A stretch of DNA of 64,000 nt from Bolinopsis microptera (GCF_026151205.1 NC_087072.1:10330169-10394168), one strand, 5' to 3'. Counted from the stretch's first letter, positions 34,801 through 46,022 are shown. A program made the numbers and translations. The notes: a model not told the origin generated them from the letters alone.

Positions 34801-37800
34801 GACGATTTTAAGTACATGGAATTTTCTTCATGTCAAATTATCCAAAACTGTTCTGCGATTCTTTAATATTTCCATACAAGGGTAAAACTGAGATTGAGTA
34901 GATTGTATGGTGACTCGACAACTTATAAAAATGCGAACCTGGTGGTTTTCGAGTGACTCCATGGGTGGCTCGCTACACAACACCGTCAATAATTCTACAA
35001 CCTGAGGTATTAACATATAAATGTACTTTTTTCATGATACATTTTACTTGTGTTTAAATTTCTGTGCTGTATGTAGCTTAGCATCTCACAATACATTACA
35101 TATAATAACTAAACTTAAATTTATTGACATGGTTTTAACGTATACATAATATAACCAGATAATATTGACTTCAAGCAATGGTGGTAAATACTACTAAGTA
35201 AGTTGTCCACTAAGTTGTCCACTTAAAGTAACAAATCATTAACTTATGTAAGTTGTTAACTATTACAAATGTATGTTAACATACGTAGTTTTGGTTGTTA
35301 TCACTATAAATATTAGCTAGCCATTACATTACCTGCTTATCAAGCTCAATGCTGTACTGATAGTATGTATTCAGAGCGTTGACGAGTGGACAAACTGCTT
35401 TCCAAGCTGTTACTTGCGACTTCTCACAGTCGTTGTTCTTGATTGCCTGCAACACAAAAAACGTGCAGTCAATATCCTTGTTAATAATGTTAAGTCAAGT
35501 ATACACATTATAAATATCATCCAAATATTTATCTGTACTCTTCGATATAGGGCGGCAAGTGCTAGTATAGTTCAAGTTAAGCAAACAAGTACAGAGTTTT
35601 AAACTTCATTCAATTGGAAATAAGATGCCAAAAAACTCATTGCTTGATCGGTTATCTTGAAAAGATATAAAAAACATTATCAAGTACAGTAATTGTTGTT
35701 ATGTAATATCATATATAGAAGTGAACCAAAACTTAAAACTAGCGAATCGAATTACAAGATTTACCTCTCGTATAGGATCAGTAGCTCCAGTATAAGCTCG
35801 TAAACCCTCTAAAATATCCACCGTCTTAGCAAGGACCTTGTCCACAATCTCATACAGATCCTGATCTGCAGGACCAGGTAAGGCATCTGAAATAGTAAGA
35901 CATCTTACATACCTGTTACATACCTGTTACATACCAGTGACACAGCAGTCACATCCCTATTACATACTTGTTACATACCATTTAGTATTTACATACCTGT
36001 TACATACCATTTACATACCATTTACATACCATTTACATACCTGTTACAGTGTTACATACGAGTTATGTACCGGTTACACACCTCTTATATACCTGTTAAA
36101 TACCTCTTGCATAACTGCAGACATCAGGTACCGTTTGGAAGCATATACATAAATTGTCAGCTTTGGTTTAGTATTGAGTAAGAAGTACACATTCATGCAT
36201 ACCTTAGCGCATGATGTACAAACTATCAAACAGTAAAGCTAGTATGTCTATTTCAAAAGCAAGTTAGAAATACACTCACTTTCAACACCTTTTTGGAATG
36301 AAAAACTTAATACGGAAATAACTATCGGCTAAAACACTGAAAATACAGATCATACGCTTATTATGCTGGTTGAAATTCCTGATAAAACGATTAACGTTGG
36401 TTTGATGATAATAAAAAAATTAAGTTTGGAGTGTATATAAGTATTTGAGATCAATTAACTTGGTTTAATGATATTAAAGTTAATAATTTAAAACATGCCC
36501 ACAGAGTGGGAGGGGCGGGCTTTACGTAGTAAATCATTTCTAAAGAAGATTGTGGCATTTCATGACTATGCAGTATACAAATTAAAGTACAGTGTAAGTA
36601 TTACATAGTAATATGCATGTTACTAATAGAAACTTTCATATCACTTATATACATATGCGTGTAATATGCGATAGAAAAATTATCCATCCCAATTAAAGCC
36701 ATTCGCATAATATGTGTCATATTGTTTTAGATATCGGAAATCGGAATTCTGTATAATCTACTACTAATACAGAAATAAATCTTTAGTTCTTTGCCTTACA
36801 TGGCAAATAGGTGAGTAAATGTTTAGTAATTGACCTAATTCTAAAGAACTTTCAATTTCGTGTGGGCCAAGTTTATCGAGTTCATCTCATTATCATCTCA
36901 AAATCGGAATATCGACATTTAGGTAATTGGTTGTTACGATGAAGTTTGTTATTTTTCCCGGCTTTTTTATCCTTCTTTGTTTCATGGAAAAGGGAGATGA
37001 GGCAGTAATTTACAATGAAGAGAGCTAGAAGTAGAGGTGAACAAATTTGCAGAAGCACTGGAAATATCCCAGAAAGCAGAAGTACTTGCACTGGAAACAT
37101 ATTAGTTTGAGTTCTCTGTTGGTATGGGCAGGAATATTTTAAATACAGTCACACTCCTATTCTATAAATGCAGTTGGACGGTCGAAATTACAAAATATAC
37201 ATAATTACATCTCATTTAAGAATGACTTTTGGTAAATTCAGTTGCAACAAATTAGCCTACAATTGACACCTTCAAGAATTGCACAGTTAACGATAATGAG
37301 TGTAGGATAGCGCTCACAGGGGGAATCTACTCCACCTATTTGGAGCAAATGTTCATGATGACAAGACACATGGTTTGGGACGATAACCCCTTCATCAATA
37401 CAGCTTGGAACTATCCTGGTAGCGCAGTAGATACATCTGTAATCCAGGAGTGCAACCTGGTAAATGGGTGTAAAGGTATTACCCAGGGTAAAGATGGTAG
37501 AAATGTATATGGAAGCTAATGTCTCTAATATTTGAACCCTAGTAATTGTATTATTATGTTCCACGAGTGTTTACTTTTTATTATAATGTAAATTTTCGCT
37601 TTGTACTCCGGCAGACATTGTCCGGCAGTTTAAAGTTGCCTGCATAGTTGCCTGCATTTACCATAAATTTACAAAAAATCGAACATTTGACGAAATTGCA
37701 TACAAATTCAACATTTCTGACGAAAATGAAACAGCGTGCAAATCGAGGACAACTGACTCAAACATTTCGGTAATAGGTCTACTGCGCGTGCCACAGACTT

Positions 37801-38873
37801 TTGGCACCATTTCACTGAAACTCTGGTTGTTTTACAAAATTTGTAGCCCGAGTCATATTTCAAAATGTATGTAAGTAGGTGTGTTTCTGACTTGTCCTAT
37901 ATTATTGTGTTTATCAAATACACGGATATTTGTAAACAATAAATTTTGAAATGTGTAAATTGTGATTTAATAGCCCGACTAGATATATCAGCAAGATCAG
38001 TTTGGAATGCGTTGGAAAGAGCATTTTTCGATGTAAGAGTGTTTCACGCTCCTGCTCCAACCAACGCAGCTAGAAACCAATTCCTACGATGTATTTGGCT
38101 CACGAGACTGAGAAGAAAAGAGCATATAATGCAAGGGTCCTAGAAGTGGAAAAAGCTTCCTTTACACCTTTAGTTTTCTCCACAACAGGAGGCATGGGAG
38201 TCGAAGATGGAATCTCCAATGGGTCAGCAATATTCAGACTCAGTTACATATCTTAGAAAGCGCTTGCGCTTTGAGGTATTAAAGCCAACAGTTATTTCGA
38301 TAAGGGGGGACAGAGGGCCCAAGTTGCGATATAAACCAGACAATATTGAACATTTAGATTTAAATATTGAGCCCTTTGGCTAGAGAATAATTTCTTAGAT
38401 ATTTTGGACAGTTTTTAATATTGGTAATGTTAATGAATTGTAATTGATTGATATATAATATTTAGGCCTGTGGCCATTTTTCGAATTATTAGCTTTGTTA
38501 AAATAAACTTATTTGTTAGGCCTTCACAAAAAAGCAGACAGGAAAATGTGTTTAGCGGGGCCCCAGTCCTATCTAGGAGAGTCATAACTAGGAGATGATG
38601 CTTTATAATTATGTTTGAGATAAGCATTGTCAGTAAACAAACATGAGGTTTCAATTTAAATGGATTAAGGTCAAAACTCAAATTCATGGCTTTGTTTCAC
38701 TCAAAAAAGCCATAAATTCAAAATGAGAGGTTTAAAAAAAGGTAAAGTCCATCAAAATTAAACTGTTTACTGAAGTGTTAAGTTTACTTACTCTCAAAAT
38801 CAAGGAAGACATTGTCAGGCAGTTTAAAGTTGTTGCTGTCCTCCTTTCGTAGTAGCTGGAGCAGATTACCCAT
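25842..38873 (-). CDS. CYRI: CYRI (FAM49) Rac1-binding regulator of SCAR/WAVE, 11 coding exons, complete
   Basis: Exons on the minus strand, 5' to 3': 38873-38792, 35886-35765, 35446-35333, 35001-34939, 34689-34630, 33979-33905, 30847-30734, 30601-30522, 29122-28996, 28728-28658 and 25908-25842 (TAG). All introns are GT-AG and all phases agree. The total is 975 nt, 324 aa, the length of human CYRI-B. It starts MGNLLQLL, with Gly2 as the expected myristoylation site. [15 protein letters not shown] (148-162) matches the vertebrate MTNPAIQNDFSYYRR; Arg161/Arg162 correspond to the human Arg pair needed for Rac1 binding. [12 protein letters not shown] and LKDQPPN are further family blocks near the C-terminus. 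Known role: active Rac1 recruits CYRI at the plasma membrane, where it competes with CYFIP and restrains Arp2/3-driven lamellipodia. It is convergent with MYC. Invertebrates usually have one gene, so I give the undivided name. Confidence 0.95.
27328..27565 (-). pseudogene. retroelement C-terminal fragment in CYRI intron 10
   Basis: On the minus strand a reading frame of about 75 codons contains [20 protein letters not shown] and IQKLRTT. After a one-base frameshift it continues [15 protein letters not shown] and a stop at 27328. This pattern (Glu-His-x3-Ile-Gln-Lys-Leu, then YGIN and DPFG at the very end) resembles the C-terminal tail found after reverse transcriptase in some invertebrate retroelements, possibly a GIY-YIG-like domain. 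The rest of the element is missing. The family is inferred from pattern memory only. Confidence 0.45.
32427..33177. mobile_element. foldback/MITE-like element in CYRI intron 6
   Basis: The left end GTGTGTAGTTGATTATGCAT and the right end (its reverse complement, with an extra ATTATT) form long imperfect terminal inverted repeats. Inside them both arms share CCTTCGTTAGGTCATTTTAAA and, deeper, TCTAAAGTGCTCACTTT. The left arm is longer (about 300 bp) than the right (about 170 bp), so one arm has an insertion or the other a deletion. There is no coding capacity. I could not see a convincing target-site duplication, so the superfamily is unknown. Confidence 0.7.
35905..36117 (+). repeat. degenerate minisatellite, about 11-bp unit TTACATACCTG/AT
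   Basis: Around 17 imperfect units of TTACATACCTG or TTACATACCAT follow each other in CYRI intron 1, starting about 20 bases upstream (in gene orientation) of the exon 2 acceptor. Confidence 0.8.
37965..38395 (+). pseudogene. decayed retroelement C-terminal domain, copy in CYRI intron 1
   Basis: The plus strand encodes [20 protein letters not shown] followed by [15 protein letters not shown]. After a frameshift near 38085 it continues with [20 protein letters not shown], then [12 protein letters not shown]. It is broken again by stops and ends near [11 protein letters not shown]. The order and spacing match the minus-strand fragment at 42585-43377. It is antisense to CYRI and too damaged to be active. 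Confidence 0.75.
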
Positions 38874-39228
38874 GGTTGCTACAATCAATATGCGTTAGCT
38901 TAAATGTAAGTATATATTGATCATTTTAAATGGAATTGTAATTGAATCATTGGCAATGCAATAAATACAGTTATGTTCACATCAGTTTGAGGGTAACTCT
39001 GAAATGGAGCAAAAATTGCAACATTGATTTAAAACAACAAGTGCATGTGGTAAAAACTGTTTTAACAGGGCTGGTGTTTTAAACTAATAATAAAAGTAGT
39101 GCTGAGCCTAAATATTTAAAAAAAGTTAAATTATTTAAATATACTAAAGCTTACTTCAGTATTTTTTCTCAACTATTGTAAATAATTATTGCAAATTATA
39201 ATTTATGTCTGACATATATATTAATTCG
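38874..39228. other. CYRI 5' flank
   Basis: About 350 bp between the CYRI start codon and the stop codon of the next minus-strand exon. It should contain the CYRI leader or promoter unless an upstream non-coding exon exists. It is AT-rich; I identified no specific site. Confidence 0.35.
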
Positions 39229-39770
39229 TCAACTTAAATTGAACTCATCTAAAAGACTTCTCGAAGCTTTTCCAGACAGTTTTGACTTAATCAAAGCAAT
39301 TGCTTCTTCATTATTATTTTCACTGTGATAGATTTCAGCAAGTTTTCTGACATAATTATTCAAGTATGTACCTTTCAGAGCAATAAGGCACTTTAAAAGT
39401 TCTTTAATTTCAAATTGAATTGATTCTGCAGGCTCAGAAAGTCGTATCAGCTGAACACCAAAAGAAAGTAAGTCTATAGCAACTTGAGGCTTAAAATGTA
39501 AGCTGGCCAACCGAGTATAACAATTTTGGGCACTTTTAGTATCTCCCCCTTCAATGCTGTGAATAAAACAGCTCTTTAACACCTTGACATGAAAATCTAA
39601 GTCAGCGTGAAATCTTGTGTTGTTTGAGACTTGGTTGACACTAAGAGGAAGATCCATCATCAAATTCAGCTTCCACTTCTCCCTATCATAATTCTGAAGT
39701 ATATAATTCAATAACATGATAAGCTCTTCAACTAAATTTTGGAATACACATAATATGGCCCATATATCAT
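39229..39770 (-). CDS. terminal exon of an unidentified helical protein
   Basis: A minus-strand exon opens after a TTCTGTTTCAG acceptor at 39771-39772 with entry phase 1 and runs about 180 codons to TAA at 39229. An internal ATG lies at 39717. The translation is Leu- and Ala-rich with no cysteine cluster or membrane span, and looks all-helical, TPR- or HEAT-like (for example NCYTRLASLHFKP and KLAEIYHSENNNEEAIALIK). I do not recognise the family. The upstream exons were not found; transposons occupy the next 10 kb, so they may be far away or lost. It reads in the same direction as CYRI, 355 bp upstream of it. Codon usage and the absence of stops argue that it is a real exon. A pseudogene remnant cannot be excluded. 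Confidence 0.55.
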
Positions 39771-39872
39771 CTGAAACAGAACATGCAAAACAACCAACAT
39801 CAGGAATGGTGCCCTTAAAACTGGATTAGTTTTGTTCACCAATAAAAGTGGACTATAAGACCTATAACAGTG

Positions 39873-40037
39873 CCGTTTTCTGATAAAAGTGCTTGATGAC
39901 CACTAAAATTTTATTAGGAAAAAAAAAACTAAACATATTTTCAAAACGACTATACATTTTTTAAAAAATTCCTCACTTTTAGTCACTGGGGACTACAGCA
40001 TTTTTCATGCTATGTCGATTGTCGAAGAGCTGTGGTC
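39873..40037 (+). repeat. 165-bp dispersed repeat, copy 1 (inverted relative to copy 2)
   Basis: Begins CCGTTTTCTGATAAAAGTGC and ends GTCGAAGAGCTGTGGTC. The reverse complement is found at 47600-47771 with only a few differences. It has no coding potential; the family is unknown. Confidence 0.8.
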
Positions 40038-40149
40038 TTCTTAGGTGAATGTACACCGCTGTTTTAAGACCTATCCTATCCTAATCTGTGCCAGCAGATT
40101 TGTTTTCCTAAAATCTGTTTTCCTAATCCTATTGTTGCAGTATCCAAAT

Positions 40150-41334
40150 CAGAGGCACATATTAGGTGCGATGGGTGCGGGATCGCACAATTTACCGTTT
40201 TCCGCACATTTCCGCATAATTTATTGTTTTCCGCACACTTCCGCACATTTTGTAATTTTCTGCATATTTCTGCATAATCTAGCATTTTCCGCGTAATTTC
40301 GCATAATTTTGAAATTTTCGCGTTAAGATTTTCGAGTGTAAAAACAAAAATATGTTAAAAGTCGGGCCCTTTTAGGACCGTGACTCAGGCCCTTTTAGGA
40401 CCGTGACTCAGGCCCTTTCGGGACCGTGACCCAGGCCCTTTTGGAACTCATACCTAGCCCACGTGACCCAGTTACCACGTGACCCAGGCCCTTTCGGGAC
40501 CCTGACCCAGGCCCTTTCGGGACCCTGACCCAGGCCCTTTCGGGACCGTGACCCAGGCCCTTTTAGAACTCATACCTAGGCCACGTGACCCAGTTACTAC
40601 GTGACCCAGGCCCTTTCGGGACCCTGACCCAGGCCCTTTCGGGACCGTTACCCAGGCCCTTTTGGAACTCATGCCTAGGCCACGTGACCCGGTTACCACG
40701 TGACGCAGGCCCTTTCGGGACCATGACCCAGGCCCTTTCGGGACCGTTACCCAGGCCCTTTCGGGACCGTGACCCAGGCCGTTATGGAACCCTCGTCGTT
40801 ACCGTACTTCGATAATACCTGCAGCCCTTTTTATCGGGTAATGAGCTCTATTCGTTGTAGCGTTGGCTTTATAGTGGGCTTAATGGATCTTGGATCAAAT
40901 GGTTTACAAGTACTGACGATCAATGCCAACAAGCGTGTCACATATTTGCGATCACGCATGGGATCTGATCGACTCTATCAAGAGGCGTCTTCAAATAACT
41001 GTCTCCTGATCTCTACCAGATCAAGTCACTGTTCTCAGATAACTGAATCTCAATATAGGTTCAATCATGGTCTTAGTAAAGAACTAAACCCTCAGTAACA
41101 CATAAACAGACCTACTTTTGATAAGAGCGGCGGTTATACGTTTAGAATTTCCAAAGTCCTTCAGAAAATGCAAAAGAAAACCGCACAATTCCCGCACAAA
41201 TTTCGAAAAAATCGTCGCACATTTGCCGCATAATTGGTAAAAATTTACCGCACCTTACCGCACATTTTACCTTTATAGTCGGGTGCGGTACCGCATAATT
41301 TCGATTTTTTTACCGCACATAATATGTGCCTCTG
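40150..41334. mobile_element. non-autonomous hAT-like DNA transposon, 1185 bp
   Basis: The ends are CAGAGGCACATATTA and its exact reverse complement TAATATGTGCCTCTG, and the element is flanked by a perfect 8-bp target-site duplication, ATCCAAAT (40042 series: 40142-40149 on the left, 41335-41342 on the right). Terminal CAGRG and 8-bp duplications are hallmarks of hAT. Both subterminal regions are packed with CCGCACATTT / GCGGTA-type motifs, the usual form of hAT transposase binding repeats. There is no transposase; the interior carries a 23-bp minisatellite and about 370 bp of other sequence. The perfect duplication implies relatively recent insertion. Confidence 0.92.
40365..40790. repeat. 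23-bp minisatellite inside the hAT element
   Basis: Tandem units of GGCCCTTTCGGGACC plus NTGACCCA alternate with longer variants carrying GGAACTCATACCTAGGCCACG and CCACGTGACCCAGTTACCACG-like inserts. A higher-order repeat of about 115 bp is visible. Several CACGTG palindromes occur. Confidence 0.85.
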
Positions 41335-41342
41335 ATCCAAAT

Positions 41343-42584
41343 ACAAAAAAGTTCAGGCACTAGCACCTACAATTATGATACATGCCATGACATTGCATTG
41401 GACCACCTCACTGACACAGAAACAATACTTTTCCTTGGAGATAAGGTGATCTTGACTGTGGTGTCAATGTTGTACAGATGGACCGCGTTTTACAGGGGCT
41501 TATTGTGGGGGGGGGGTTACTGTACTACCAAAATGATCAAAATTGTCAGGAAAACCATATTTTACGAGAAAACGTTTATGTAAATTAAGAAGAAAAATTC
41601 GGGGAAAGGAATTACCCGCGGGGTTAACTGTAAATTGTGGCACGTCAAATAGAGGTTTTTCGTACCAGAAAATTTGTGATTGGTTACTTTCATCCACAAA
41701 TCCTCTATACTATTTTGACAACTCTATAGTAGGGACTTCTAACAACGAAATAAAAAAGAGGGAGCTTACAGATAACAGATAACTTTACAATAATGATCTT
41801 TTGGCATCGATAATAGTAAGATCAAAGGTATAGTAGCACAAATACAGGTTAATGTTGTTTCTAATACGTGCGTGTAGGGGCTGGAATTATACATTGAATT
41901 GAATTTAAAATAGAAATGTGAATATATTAAAATTCAAAACGGAGGCTTATAAATATTATTTTATTATGATTGTAAAATAAAGGATAAAATTTTAAAATTG
42001 TTTCACAAAAAAATTTGTTTCACTGGTGAAGGGTGCCCTTACTAGATTTAGTAAATTGGCAAGGTTTCTCTTCGTTGAACGATAAATGCATGATCGAGGG
42101 ATAAATTTTTTAAACCTTCAATAAAAAAGAGTTATACAACATGATACAAACAGGACAATATTATGTAAATATAAGTTGATCTATAAGATCTCTAATGGGA
42201 AAGTTCAAACAATATACACATAATATAACAATTACCCTATATAAAAATTCAATATAAATTCAATAGAAAACTAAATAGAATTTCGCTGGATTGTACAACT
42301 TTCGTCTTGGTAGATTCCAAACACAAGGAAATTTTCCTTCTGATTGGTAATATACTCAATGATGGAAGTATAGTGTATTGGCTATGCCCCGCTTACTAGT
42401 TTAGCTCTTTCTAGTCCCCTGCTACACGGCATGTAAACAGGGATTGGCTAGTTAGAGGCGGTCCGTGTAGGCCTTACACTGTGCTTTCAGCAATACTCAT
42501 AAACACCCTTTAAGTAGTATAAGTAAGCCAGTTTAATGAACTGGCTCCAAATTTATATCTAATTCTGCTATTTTTACTGCACTA
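41343..42584. other. no gene seen
   Basis: AT-rich sequence between the hAT element and the retroelement fragment. A short frame at about 41360-41490 on the minus strand (NIDTTVKITLSPRKSIVSVS) looks slightly protein-like but has no splice context or family. A 10-base G run lies at about 41507-41516. Nothing else can be supported. Confidence 0.4.
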
Positions 42585-43377
42585 CTACTTTTTAACCCTC
42601 TCTCTCCTCTAAGAGCTATGACTGTTCATGTTGTTCTCAATAGGTCAAATCTTACTCTCTTCCTAATAAATGTCATTGCCTCACTATATCGTTGGCCTGA
42701 TTTCCTAGAAAGTTTATCCGCTAATTTCTTGAAGAACTTATTAGCTTCCCTTCCCATACCCCCAGTGGTTGATAGGACTATCGGTGTAAACGTCCCATGT
42801 TCCACTTCTACAATCCTTTTATTGTATAAATTCTTCTTCTGTCTCTCGTGGCTATTGTACATAGTGGTTGGAGATCCAAGAGCCTTATTGGAAGGAGCTT
42901 GAGCATGAAATACTCTTACATCTAAAAACGCCCTTTCCAATGGGTTCCATACACTCCTAGCACTAACATCTAATCTAGCTCCATCTGCTTTGTTGGCCCC
43001 TGCAGGAAGTTCTCTCCCGTTGACAGGAATGAGGAGAGGTTCAGTGGTCACATCTTTACAGCCAGCAGTTTCTAATAGCTCTGCTATCACATCCCTCAAT
43101 GAGTCGTGGCGAAGAGATACATATCCACCCCTTTTGCATATTAATGAGTGGTTTATTGAGTTGTCACTTCCACATACACATTTTCTTGCAGCATCTTTTA
43201 TCCCAAAGTTGTACCTTAAGGCTAGGGCATCATTGAATTCTTGCTTGTTGAGACAGAATCCGAATGATTTGAGCGGGAGTGACGAAATTTGTTTCACTAA
43301 TTTTTGGGTTTCATTCAGGTCCTTTGTAACCTCTTCTTTTCTCTCCTTGAAAAACTCTACCCTTGATTTTGGATGAT
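42585..43377 (-). pseudogene. retroelement polyprotein C-terminal half (Cys cluster plus nuclease-like fold)
   Basis: Minus-strand open frame of about 255 codons from the MITE edge at 43377 to TGA at 42626-42628. LRGERVKK continues beyond that stop in frame to about 42585. Features are FGFCLNKQEFNDALALRYNF, a zinc-type cluster CVCGSDNSINHSLICKRGG (CxC...H...C), and GARLDVSARSVWNPLERAF followed by LDVRVFHA, where the Asp and Asp-x-Arg spacing resembles a PD-(D/E)XK nuclease fold, then a conserved TGGMG. I associate this tail with reverse transcriptase elements common in cnidarian genomes. It continues the frame of 43735-44170 across the inserted MITE. A second, worse copy lies at 37965-38395. 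Confidence 0.7.
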
Positions 43378-43381
43378 GATT

Positions 43382-43734
43382 AATCACTCTACACTCGACT
43401 GTCACGTGACTTTTTCAACCCGTTCTCTAGCTGGCCCTGAAAGACTATTCGAAACCCTAACCCTCTTGTCTGATTCCAACCCTAACCCTAACCCAATCCA
43501 TAACAAAAGCATATGCTGAAACCCTAACCCTAACGAGAAATTAGACTAACTTCCTTATATGGTCATATCACGTGATCCAGACAGTTTTTCGCCAATATCT
43601 CGTCAGGGGAGCATTTTAACCCTATGTCATGGGGGGTGATTCGGAATCAGCGTCCGAAAATACATCGATTGAAGTTGGTTTCAACTGTCGGGAGCCCTTT
43701 TAGAACAATCTCGAAGATCGATTGTAGAGTGATT
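43382..43734. mobile_element. MITE with terminal inverted repeats and telomere-like hexamers, copy 1
   Basis: The ends are AATCACTCTACACTCGA and TCGATTGTAGAGTGATT, 17-bp inverted repeats with one mismatch. The copy at 45671-46022 is nearly identical throughout. TTA flanks both sides (counting the terminal AT pairs as element), suggesting a PIF/Harbinger-type 3-bp duplication. However, about 10 bases outside the repeats are also similar between copies, so the true ends are uncertain. Inside are clusters of CCCTAA units (43451-43535). It interrupts a retroelement frame. Confidence 0.8.
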
Positions 43735-44170
43735 TAGCACGCTCGCTTGATTTTCGGATTTCAGTCTTGATCTCTACTAGTTTTTCCTGATCATCAAAAA
43801 AATCTTGGTGCTGGTTGTATATTGCTTCTGTAAGATCTAATGTTACTTTGCAGGAATACTCGTACTCTAGGTCAGACATCAAACTCAGATCGTATATACC
43901 AAGACCCCCTTCTTTGACTGGTAATGCAAAGAGTTTTCTACTGGTTTGGTCGGTTCCAAACGACCTGTCCAATATTGCTGGTATAAAGGATTCTTGAATT
44001 TTGTATTCTAGTCTCCTGAGGTGTTGACTGATACCAGGTGTTGTTCGACATACATAATCGAGGGATAAATTTATTTCAAATGAGAGAGTACACAACACTG
44101 CCAAAAGATCTGGAATCTTGTGCGGGTACCCTTCAGTGTAGATGTACCGCACTGCAGTAGACCTAACCAC
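43735..44170 (-). pseudogene. retroelement fragment upstream of the MITE (reverse transcriptase to tail linker)
   Basis: Minus-strand frame containing LDYVCRTTPGISQHLRRLEY, FIPAILDRSFG and LFALPVKEGGLGIYDLSLMS. The pattern (RT-x-P.I...L..LE, then ALPV..GGLGI) matches the segment that follows reverse transcriptase in the same family as 42585-43377. The frame reaches the MITE border, so the MITE (43382-43734) split one older element. The reverse transcriptase core is absent upstream. Confidence 0.7.
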
Positions 44171-44594
44171 AATAGAACTATACCATTGTTATTTGTTAGA
44201 TTATTAAACCTAGTTGAATCAATCCACCTTAATATATATATAAAGAAAAAATAGCGTAATATATTTTTTAAAAACTTTCTGCTCTAAGGAAGAGAGAAAG
44301 TTTTTTTGGAGAGCCGCTCAGACATGGGCACCGTATTGTGTAAATTATTTAAGTATATTTTTATGCAATATCTTTGTCGCATAAGAGCGGGGTAGTAAAT
44401 ACAGTGTTTCGTTTCGTTTCGTTTCGTTTTCGTACAGACAGAGACACTGTGAGCTAACCGTTCAATAACCGTAATGGGTCCACAAGTTCTGTTAAGAAAA
44501 ATGTCATGGTAGCGCTCGATTTTGATCCGGATTTTTATGCTGCACCCCTTATGAGCCTTATAATTTTTTTGGTGCATGTTGACCCTTGTAGCAT

Positions 44595-44850
44595 TGTATC
44601 ACGTCGTGACCCCCACGGTCGTTTCACTATGGTGAAAACTCTACCCCTGTAGAGTTTCTACTTGATTCACGATGTTAATCCTTTGCAGCTCGGTGAGGCA
44701 CAGTGGTGCATCTCCCCCATCTACCGTGGTTGCGAGAAGAATTATTTGATGCGCGGCGCGACCCAGTAGTGCATCGCGCTACAAAGTTTCTACGATACAG
44801 GGGAGCCGCGCACTCGTGCGCGGCGGGTCATACAACGTATGAAAAGTTGA
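44595..44850. repeat. hairpin-bearing repeat, copy A
   Basis: Begins TGTATCACGTCGTGACCCCC and ends with two hairpins: GCCGCGCA-CTCG-TGCGCGGC and TCATAC-AAC-GTATGA. The inverse complement of both ends occurs at 55441-55548. The interior (44687-44790, CAGCTCGGTGAGGCACAG to CATCGCGCTACAAAG) is related to 45605-45668 plus 46032-46090, which are interrupted by MITE copy 2. Confidence 0.65.
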
Positions 44851-45553
44851 CCCCAGGATATATACTCAAAAAACCTTACTGGCCAGGGCCTAACTTCAAA
44901 AATAAAAGAGATAGCGACATCCGGGTTTTTTAAACTTACGTTGCATGCCACTTTTTTAACGTAAAAGTAAAGTTTCCCCAGCACCCAGCTAGGGGGAAAT
45001 TTAAGACAACGTAGATTTTAAGTTATCTCCAGAAATGTGTCATTTTGGGCCGATCAAAAGTGTGCAACTTTAACTTCGCAGATTTCTGTACTCTGATTGG
45101 CTGAATTGTGTCACGTGCTAGCTGCTTGAACATTACATTAAAATGCGCCACGCGTACAAATGATGCTAAATTGTTAATGCATCGCGCGCGAGCTCAATCC
45201 GTTTGTTTAGATTATACCACTGCACCTTTAGTAACACCGCCAGCCAGTAAGTTTTGATGGGTATATCAAATCGCATGACTGATGACAAAATACCCAGTTA
45301 GTTTGTAGTCACTGTAGTGACATTAAGTGATCCGATGGCCTCATATCACTTCTTGTCTAATTAGCTTTTGAAATACGACCGACCCACTCATAAAGTAAAC
45401 AGTATAACTATAAGCTTTAGTTTAACGGCGAAATACAACTAATTCTAGTTTTTAAAGTTGTAGGTTTGGAGGACAGAGGAATATACAGCTAATTCTATGG
45501 TTCTTTTAAGTCTTAAGTTTGAACCAAAATACCTTAATTAAATAATGAATAAA

Positions 45554-45575
45554 TATATATATATATATATATATA
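45554..45575. repeat. (TA)n microsatellite
   Basis: A short TA dinucleotide run of about 11 units in AT-rich intergenic DNA. Confidence 0.85.
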
Positions 45576-45670
45576 TTAAATAAATTGACGATCTCAATTC
45601 ATCGCAGCTCGGCAAGGCCCAGTAGCACATTTTTCCGATCTAGCGAGGCGGTTGCGAGACGATGATAATT

Positions 45671-46022
45671 AATCACTCTACACTCGACTGTCACGTGACT
45701 TTTTCAACCCGTTCTCTAGCTGGCCTTGAACGACTATTCGAAACCCTAACCCTCTTATCTGATCCCAACTTTAACCCTAACCCAATCCTTAACAAAAGCA
45801 TATGCTGAAACCCTAACCCTAACGAGAAATTAGACTTACTTCCTTATACGGTCATATCACGTGATCGAGACAGTTTTTCGCCTATATCTCGTCAGGGGAG
45901 CATTTTAACCCTATGTCATGGGGGTGATTCGGAATCAGCGTCCGAAAATACATCGATTGAAGTTGGTTTCAACTGTCGGGGGCCTTTTTAGAACAATCTC
46001 GAAGATCGACTGTAGAGTGATT
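45671..46022. mobile_element. MITE with telomere-like hexamers, copy 2
   Basis: Inverted ends AATCACTCTACACTCGA and TCGACTGTAGAGTGATT. It differs from copy 1 at roughly 15-20 positions by eye. It lies inside another repeat (left part 45605-45668, right part from 46032) whose GGTTGCGAGA motif appears on both sides. A solitary end of the same family is seen at 55265-55281. Confidence 0.8.

Noticed and set aside
36882-37564. Open frames of 72 and 108 codons in CYRI intron 1
   Set aside because: No family resemblance, no splice support, and composition typical of AT-rich intron.
40472-40815. Repetitive open frames in both strands
   Set aside because: They translate the 23-bp minisatellite inside the hAT element.
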